Of a stretch of 36,941 nt of DNA, positions 32,113-36,941 are shown piece by piece; the first letter of the stretch is position 1, and each line of letters opens with the position of its first letter. This DNA comes from Chara braunii (taxonomy: Eukaryota > Streptophyta > Charophyceae > Charales > Characeae), in contig BFEA01000577.1 of the NCBI GenBank assembly GCA_003427395.1, positions 330,991 through 367,931 of the forward strand, read 5' to 3'. A program made the position numbers and the translations under genes. Under the pieces are notes generated by a model. It ran no database searches, was not told the origin of the DNA, and saw only the letters and a list, made by a program, of their open reading frames with translations.

Positions 32113-32466
32113 TGTATTCCTGTGCTTGTGCATGTTGCCTTTTGTACGCTCATTTTTCTGTCATCGCGACTTTGCTTTTGGTTCCCGAAGGCCCCGAACT
32201 GTTTTTTGCCATTCTGCGAGTGTTGGAACTCACCATCGCCGCTTCTCTATTCATTTTAATGGGCAACCTGAGCTGTAGATGGCCGCTGCCCTTTATTTTC
32301 TTCCCGCCCCCTTTTTTCCTACTGCGTCCCTTGTCTTGCTTTTCCTTCTCTCGCCGCCTCCTGTTCCCCATGCAGAACTTCTAGATGCAAATGGATGCGC
32401 ATCACTAAGAAATGGGCATCACCAAGAGATGGGAAAGCATGCTGAAGGCAGGCGGGGTGCAGGCAC

Positions 32467-32577
32467 CTACCTTCTTCCCCTGAACATAACGCAGCCTGAA
32501 AATGAACATATACAAGGTATGTTTCCGTCCCAGTTCAATCAAAATGAGGGTGCATTGTGTTCGGGGGAAGATGGTAG
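32467..32577 (+). mobile_element. foldback MITE-like element, copy 2
   Basis: It begins CTACCTTCTTCCCC and ends GGGGAAGATGGTAG, 31-base terminal inverted repeats with a few mismatches, 111 bp in all. CAC stands on both sides and could be a 3-bp target duplication. Opposite orientation to copy 1. The superfamily is not determined. Confidence 0.78.
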
Positions 32578-33051
32578 CACTAATCTACTAAACATGATGG
32601 GCTAGCCTTGCACCACTCAAATTTGCTGCACTGAAATGGCCATTTCAGCAAGAACATCACAATCATCTCAAGATACCAAATGGAAAAGATGTTTCAAATT
32701 TCGATTATAAATTTATAATTCCTATGCATAATAATGGCCAGGTTTATGGAATGTTGTATACCCTTTCTGGGCACCAGAGATGCACTGTTTCTCTCAGAGA
32801 CCCAAGTTTGTATTTCGCACTGGACCCCTTTTATCGAAAGAAGTCCAAAAGGTGGAAAAAGAAAGAAAAAAAAACGTTCAAAAAGACTTATCTGTGATAC
32901 AGGTATAGGTATAGGTGCTACAGAGAACGAACCAGGATGGCTCATACTTGTGGCGCATATGTGAGGTGCGCTGTGCAGTGCAGTGCGCTGATCGCAGATG
33001 CGCGAAAAAAAAAAAAGCAAAAAAAAAAGCACCAGTGATGTGTATACACGC

Positions 33052-33087
<36 letters not shown>

Positions 33088-33187
33088 ACATAGCCCTTTC
33101 ACATTATTCAGACAACCCCTGCCAGTACTTCAAAAGGTCCCTGCCAAATATTGGCAAGGGTCCCTTCGTCACTGGACTCATAGTAAG
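32578..33187. other. no gene recognised
   Basis: 32620-32660 resembles 20443-20475 (GCAATGAAATGGCCAT-type), so part of it is repetitive. A GA tract lies at about 33054-33086. An 11-base TTTGGCAGG-type inverted pair lies near 33140-33165. Confidence 0.4.
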
Positions 33188-33309
33188 GAGGGAGTAGGCC
33201 AGCTACATATGGTGTAGCTTCGATTTCAGGTCCGTGTTTCAGCAGTAATGGGTTACTGACTTACTAACTCGGCATGTGATTTTGAGGGCTTCACTCCACT
33301 ACTCACCAA

Positions 33310-33598
33310 ATGTGCAAAACTAGAATGAAATTTCTCCTAGAAACTGGATCCATACAGGCCATGCGTTTTTCTTTTCTGCAAGTGCTGATAAGTGGAGCCA
33401 GGCCCTGCACGCAAGTAAGAAAAGGAAAAACAAAAAAAACGAGACAGCTACTGTATGTGCAAAACTAGAATGAATCTTCTCCTAGAAACTGGAACCATAC
33501 AAGCCATCCGTTTNTCTTTTCTGCAAGTGCTGATGAGTGGAGCGAGGCCCTTAGGGCCACTGCACGTAAGAAAAGGGGGGGGGGGGGAACGAGACAAC
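33310..33598 (+). repeat. 2 x ~145-bp tandem duplication inside copy I
   Basis: ATGTGCAAAACTAGAATGA at 33310 recurs at 33455. Both units run to an ACGAGACARCTACTG end. A poly(G) and an unresolved base (33514) lie in the second. Confidence 0.85.
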
Positions 33599-33795
33599 TA
33601 CTGGAGTGTTTGTGGTAAATTCGTAACCCATAACTCTTGGAACACAGACCTGAATCCGAATCGGGGATATATTGCTGGCCTACTCGTGGCCCCAAAATAT
33701 TCTCTTTGTGTACTTACCCTTTTTAAAAGGGAGGGACACTTATTGGGTACGACGACCTACCCTTTCTGATTTTTTTTTTTATTATTATTTCTAAA

Positions 33796-33842
33796 TGCGC
33801 CGCATCACGTGCGCGGAAGCTGCGCGCACGTGATGCGCCGCA
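33796..33842. repeat. GC-rich terminal palindrome, copy I
   Basis: Two 20-base arms with one mismatch and a 7-base spacer, containing CATCACGTGCGCG. Preceded by T-rich DNA. Confidence 0.9.
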
Positions 33843-34300
33843 AGTATGACGCAGATGCATGGCTTCCAGTTGTATCTCCCGTTCTCTGCCACTCCTGGTC
33901 ATAGCGCGATGAAAACAATGCGGAGAGACGGAGAACCATAACACAGAGAATGTGTCAAGTGTTCCAGTGAATATTCATAACTTCAGAACCTGCATTGGCG
34001 AGAAAGCAGAAGTTACATCTCTCTCCAAATTGTACGCCCTCCCTTCCCTGTGCCTGCACAGAGCGGTGCAAGAACATCTGCAAGCACTAACATCTGGTAG
34101 GACTACTGCGTTGCAGAGGTAGTTGCAAAGCTGGCATCGAAAGCTTACTCCACATTCTCTGATCCCAAAAGAGGCCAAGACATAACGAACGGTCCTGCAA
34201 ATGGCCCAAGAGCGGCAAGGAGGCCAGGTCACACACAGCTGCACTCCCATGCTACCGGCTTGCGGCACCTTGTAATTCAAGCGAAGGTGAGAACATCACT
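33843..34300. other. no gene recognised
   Basis: A Cys-rich open frame on the minus strand (33975-34280) matches no family I know. Nothing else seen. Confidence 0.4.
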
Positions 34301-34381
34301 TCCACGGTGGCAATGAAGGTCTAGGGAAGCAGTTTCAGGTACCAGTCCGAAAGGGTCTGGGTTCAAATCCCACTCTTGTCC
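34301..34381 (+). pseudogene. decayed tRNA-Leu, unit 1
   Basis: The 3' half from about 34330 is good (anticodon loop TTCAGGT, variable arm, T arm GGGTTCAAATCCC). The 5' half aligns through TGGC and GGTCTA, but its acceptor strand no longer pairs. Confidence 0.7.
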
Positions 34382-34402
34382 AAAAAACATTCCTCTCACA
34401 GT

Positions 34403-34484
34403 GACAAGATGGCTAAACAGGCTCAGGTGCCAATTTCAGGTACTGGTCCGAAAGGGTGTGGGTTCCCAAATCCCTCCCTTGTCA
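34403..34484 (+). pseudogene. decayed tRNA-Leu, unit 2
   Basis: The GACAAGA acceptor strand is intact. The D arm is altered, the anticodon stem is weakened (CAATT), and extra C in the T arm breaks the loop. Confidence 0.75.
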
Positions 34485-34539
34485 AAAGAAAGGATACAAA
34501 AGTTGGCAGAAGAACGTTTAGAATTTACCAGGCTTACCC

Positions 34540-34694
34540 GGGCGGCAGGGGTGGCGGGCTGTTTCTGCTTTCCTCTTCTTTCATGTAAACTTGTTTTCTG
34601 CTTGCCGGTGATGAGCAACCTGACTGATGCCCCCAAGAATAGATGGGGCTGTCTCCTTTTGGGAAAAAAGAAAATGAAAAAAAAAAAAAAAGTT
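34540..34694 (+). mobile_element. LINE-type 3' end, copy C
   Basis: TGCCGGTGATGAGCAACC, then the hairpin at 34629-34649 (GCCCC/GGGGC around AGAATAGA) and an A-rich tail (34663-34691). Related to copies A, B and D by motif order. No RT sequence upstream, so strongly 5'-truncated. Confidence 0.65.
34629..34649 (+). other. LINE 3' hairpin 1, copy C
   Basis: GCCCC pairs with GGGGC; the loop carries AGAATAGA. Confidence 0.7.
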
Positions 34695-34774
34695 TACCGG
34701 TCATGAAGGGTGATAATTGCAAGCCCACTCTTGTCAAAAAAGGTTCTTCGCAAGATGACAAGGGAAAAAAGAAA

Positions 34775-34792
34775 CCGTGCCTTTTGGCACGG
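34775..34792 (+). other. array hairpin, copy 1
   Basis: CCGTGCC TTTT GGCACGG, seven perfect pairs. Same place in the unit as 35210-35227 and 35438-35455. Confidence 0.85.
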
Positions 34793-34889
34793 AGCATCCC
34801 ATTTGACAATAACTTCAAATATCCCAGTTTTGCCAAAAACACATTCCTCATGCACATCCAGTCATGTCAAGAACACATACGCACACAAT

Positions 34890-34968
34890 GACAAGATGGC
34901 CAAGCAGCCTAGGCACCAGTTTGAGGTACTGGTCCGAAGGGGCCTGGATTCAAATCTCATTCTCGTCA
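34890..34968 (+). pseudogene. tRNA-Leu-like, anticodon changed to GAG, unit 3
   Basis: Acceptor GACAAGA faces TCTCGTC with one mismatch. The anticodon stem CCAGT/ACTGG is perfect. The loop TTGAGGT gives anticodon GAG in place of CAG, still leucine. Several D-arm and T-arm changes argue for decay. Confidence 0.65.
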
Positions 34969-34988
34969 AAGCACACTCCTGCAACGAT

Positions 34989-35028
34989 GACAAGATGGCC
35001 GAGCGGTCTAAGGCGCCAGTTTCAGGTA

Positions 35029-35060
<32 letters not shown>

Positions 35061-35068
35061 TCTTGTCA
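34989..35068 (+). tRNA. tRNA-Leu (anticodon CAG)
   Basis: 80 bases with a perfect acceptor stem GACAAGA/TCTTGTC and discriminator A. The D arm TGGCCGAGCGGTCTAAGGCG is typical of plant tRNA-Leu, with a good A box. The anticodon stem is CCAGT/ACTGG with loop TTCAGGT (anticodon 35023-35025). The long variable arm GTCCGAAAGGGCG is as in type II tRNAs. The T arm TGGGTTCAAATCCCA has a good B box. T4 about 17 bases downstream (35085) could end Pol III transcription. It could be a working gene or a well-kept member of the repeat. Confidence 0.88.
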
Positions 35069-35209
35069 GAAGAACATTTGGAAATTTTCAAGCATCCTAC
35101 CGAGCAGAAATGGGTGATAACCTCAGATTCCGGTCTTGGCCAATGAGAGCAGAAATGGTGCAAGCCTGCATTTTCAAAAAAAGAAGGGAAAAAAAAAAAA
35201 GAGCAGAAA

Positions 35210-35227
35210 TGGTGCTTTTTGGTACTG
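35210..35227 (+). other. array hairpin, copy 2
   Basis: TGGTGCT TTTT GGTACTG; all seven positions can pair if G-U is allowed. Confidence 0.65.
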
Positions 35228-35267
35228 AGCATCCTGCTGGGCATGAAGGGTAATAATTTCAAATCCC

Positions 35268-35317
35268 GTTTCAGGTACGGGTCCAGAAGGGCATGCGTTC
35301 AAATCCATCTCTTGTCA
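35268..35317 (+). pseudogene. tRNA-Leu 3' half, unit 5
   Basis: It starts in the anticodon arm (GTTTCAGGTAC) and runs through the T arm to TCTTGTC. The 5' half is replaced by the other unit type. Confidence 0.7.
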
Positions 35318-35437
35318 GAACAATGCTTGGAAATTACCTAGCATGCTGCTAAGCATGAAGGGTCATAATTTCTAATTGCACTCTTGTCAAAAAATACTAA
35401 AATAGGTTCCTCACATGATGACAAAGGAGAGAAGAAA

Positions 35438-35455
35438 CAGTACTTTTCGGTACTG
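35438..35455 (+). other. array hairpin, copy 3
   Basis: CAGTACT TTTC GGTACTG; six Watson-Crick pairs and a closing T-G. Confidence 0.8.
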
Positions 35456-35532
35456 AACATCCTGCTGGGCACAAAGCCAAAGGGTGATAATGCCAAATCC
35501 CCATCTTGTCAAGAAAACATCCCTCACACTGT

Positions 35533-35572
35533 GACAAGATGGCCGAGCGGTCTAAGGCGCCAGTTTCAGGTA

Positions 35573-35604
<32 letters not shown>

Positions 35605-35612
35605 TCTTGTCA
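35533..35612 (+). tRNA. tRNA-Leu (anticodon CAG), second copy
   Basis: Identical over all 80 bases to the copy at 34989-35068. It is followed at once by an unresolved base (35613) and then the palindrome-ended repeat, so its natural downstream sequence and terminator are not visible. Confidence 0.88.
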
Positions 35613-35613
35613 N

Positions 35614-36288
35614 GAGGGAGCAGGCCAGCTATATATGGTGTAGCTTCGAATTCAGGTCCGTGTTTCAGCAGTTATGGGTTACTGACTTACTAACTCGGCA
35701 TGTGATTTCCAGGGCTGCACTCCATTTCTCACCAAATGTGCAAAACAAGAATGAATCTTCTCTTAGAAACTGGAACCATACAAGCCGTATGTTTTTCTTT
35801 TGTGCAAGTGCTGATGAGTGGAGCGACGCCCTTAGGCCCCTGCACGTAAGAAAAGGAAAAACAAAAAAACCGAGACAGCTACTGTAGACTGTAGTGTTTG
35901 TAGTAAAGTTTGTAACCCATAACTCCTGGAACACAGACCTGAATCCGAATCCAGAATGTATTGCTGGCCTGCTCGTGATTGTCTAGCAGTTCGGTGAACG
36001 TCCTTCCAAATGTGTGGGATCCCTGCTAATTCTTTGCAGGGGACCCTTTGGAAAAGAGACTAGATGAGTCTAGATCCACTGAGGAGTACGTTGTGGCGCC
36101 TAATTTTTTTTTTTTCTGTGCACTTACAATTTTCAAAAGGGAGGCACACATTTGGTTACCACAGCCTGCCCTTTTGAATTTTTTATTTTTATTTTTTTTC
36201 GTAATTGCGCCACATCACATCCGCGCGCAAGTGTGCACGTGCGCTATGCGGCGCACATGCGCAACTTGCGCACACGTGATGCGTCGCA
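35614..36288 (+). mobile_element. palindrome-ended repeat, copy II
   Basis: Same family as 33188-33842 and same orientation. It has a single version of the 145-bp segment and an extra ~100 bp near 35975-36095. It ends in a longer palindrome. Confidence 0.85.
36206..36288. repeat. GC-rich terminal palindrome, copy II
   Basis: Arms of about 39 bases, imperfect, around a TATGC centre. The outer parts (TGCGCCACATCAC and GTGATGCGTCGCA) correspond to the copy I palindrome. Confidence 0.85.
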
Positions 36289-36499
36289 TGTATGGGATGG
36301 ATCGTACTTGAAACAGGATGCTAAGCGGCCTGAGGAACCGTCAGGAGCGGCCCCCACGCGCCTCGCCTATCCGAAGGCTGCCCGGGATCGGCTGCGTGAC
36401 TGGGTGCTGCCAGTAAGCCTCCCGGCCAGCAGGGCAACCCTCTGAAAGGTCACGGTTTGGGGGGAGGGCCGCCCCGAAGCAGTCCCCGCCTTGCGAGGT

Positions 36500-36623
36500 A
36501 ACTAGTGCCACAAGGGACGGGCTGACCCTCTGTCCCGTCTGTTCCTTCCCCCTTTCTTCAGTTGTAAAAACATGCCTGCGGGTGACGAGCAACCGGACTG
36601 AGGGCCCCCACAATAGAAGGGGC
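36500..36623 (+). mobile_element. LINE-type 3' end, copy D, without tail
   Basis: TGCGGGTGACGAGCAACC, then the hairpin 36604-36623 (GCCCC/GGGGC around ACAATAGA). Sequence upstream is G/C-rich with no recognised coding; the left edge is unknown. No A-rich tail follows. Confidence 0.55.
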
Positions 36624-36827
36624 ATATGTTTGTGAGCACAGGGAATCTGGGGACTCCCTGGGGAATGGCAAGCAGAGACAGATCGTACGAACTCAGCTCA
36701 GGTGCGTGTGGAGGTGGGGCACTCAGGAGGTAGAATGCACAAACCCACAGGGAAAAGCCCGCTAGGAGCACAGAGGAGCAGTGGTAGCAGAGGCCAGCGT
36801 GGCATCAGAAGGGATGTCTTACTTAGC

Positions 36828-36931
36828 AGTACCCCCGAGGCAACAACCCGGCAATCGTCTGGATTCAGTCCTCCGGCTCAAGTACCCCCAAAGCAACCCG
36901 GCAATCATCTGGGTTCAGTCCTCCAGCTGTC
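36828..36931 (+). repeat. 2 x ~53-bp tandem repeat
   Basis: AGTACCCCC...GGCAATC.TCTGG.TTCAGTCC at 36828 and again at 36881; more copies may lie beyond the window. Confidence 0.85.
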
Positions 36932-36941
36932 GACTGCAAGC

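Larger units (their letters stand above)
33188..33842 (+). mobile_element. palindrome-ended repeat, copy I
   Basis: It shares with 35614-36288 the start GAGGGAGYAGGCCAGCTA, long near-identical runs (for example TGGGTTACTGACTTACTAAC), a T-rich stretch and a terminal GC palindrome. Both are on the same strand. No open frame or transposase. It contains an internal 145-bp duplication not present in the other copy. Confidence 0.85.
34300..35613 (+). repeat. tRNA-Leu(CAG)-derived repeat array
   Basis: Nine copies of a tRNA 3' end, TCTTGTC or a close variant, end at about 34380, 34483, 34735, 34967, 35067, 35316, 35388, 35510 and 35611. Five are attached to a whole or decayed tRNA-Leu body. The others belong to a second unit type with a CATCCTGCTGGGC...GGGTGATAAT segment. 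Spacers after tRNA units share a CATTCCTCACA-type sequence. A LINE-type 3' end (34540-34694) interrupts the array. Confidence 0.85.

Noticed and set aside
31470-32153. Minus-strand open frame ending in a Phe run
   Set aside because: The Phe run is the AAG microsatellite read backwards; the rest has no recognised domain and overlaps the MITE-like element.
33975-34280. Cys-rich minus-strand open frame
   Set aside because: No signal peptide or regular Cys spacing, and no homologue recognised.
1-36941. CRISPR arrays, bacterial operons or prophage
   Set aside because: The repeats found are microsatellites, tandem duplications or eukaryotic mobile elements; no spacer pattern or Cas-like gene.

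Overview
The window looks like nuclear DNA of a streptophyte, most likely a charophyte green alga of the Chara type. This is an inference from four things: a PSI1-like DUF3475/DUF668 gene, a family known from the plant lineage; chromodomain-bearing Ty3/gypsy elements; a fragment of plant-type mitochondrial rps3 with the end of its group II intron; and draft-assembly gaps next to long GA microsatellites. Only one protein gene looks intact. Most of the rest is mobile-element debris and simple repeats.

Layout. 1-11207: a Ty3/gypsy element. Its first LTR is cut by the window start. It has a tRNA-iMet-like primer site, a leader, a broken gag, and a pol reading protease, RT, RNase H, integrase and chromodomain-like tail, then a polypurine tract and a 3' LTR holding a sequence gap. 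Pol is split by a 2864-bp TG...CA-bounded insertion (5581-8444, probably a solo LTR). 11208-16400: debris around a second, internally deleted gypsy element (13850-15362). 16400-19990: mostly unassigned, with a short coding-like stretch, a TACC microsatellite, an LTR-promoter-like stretch and a GA tract. 19981-20228: nuclear mitochondrial insertion (group II domains V and VI plus the start of rps3 exon 2). 20470-21500: very G-rich DNA with a 28-bp minisatellite. 23511-26483: intact intronless PSI1-like gene, with 37 G immediately upstream and a GA tract right after the stop.

29510-31541: two 5'-truncated LINE copies in tandem, the second beginning at the poly(A) of the first. 32002-32577: two copies of a 111-bp foldback MITE-like element in opposite orientation. 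33188-33842 and 35614-36288: two copies of a ~660-bp repeat ending in a GC-rich palindrome. Between them, 34300-35613 holds an array of tRNA-Leu(CAG)-derived units with two structurally intact tRNA genes.

There is no operon logic here; the parts are related by insertion history. The most unusual material is the tRNA-Leu-derived array, in which a second unit type keeps a 7-bp hairpin through paired base changes, together with the covarying 3' hairpins of the LINE family and the run of hairpins at the start of the gypsy LTR.
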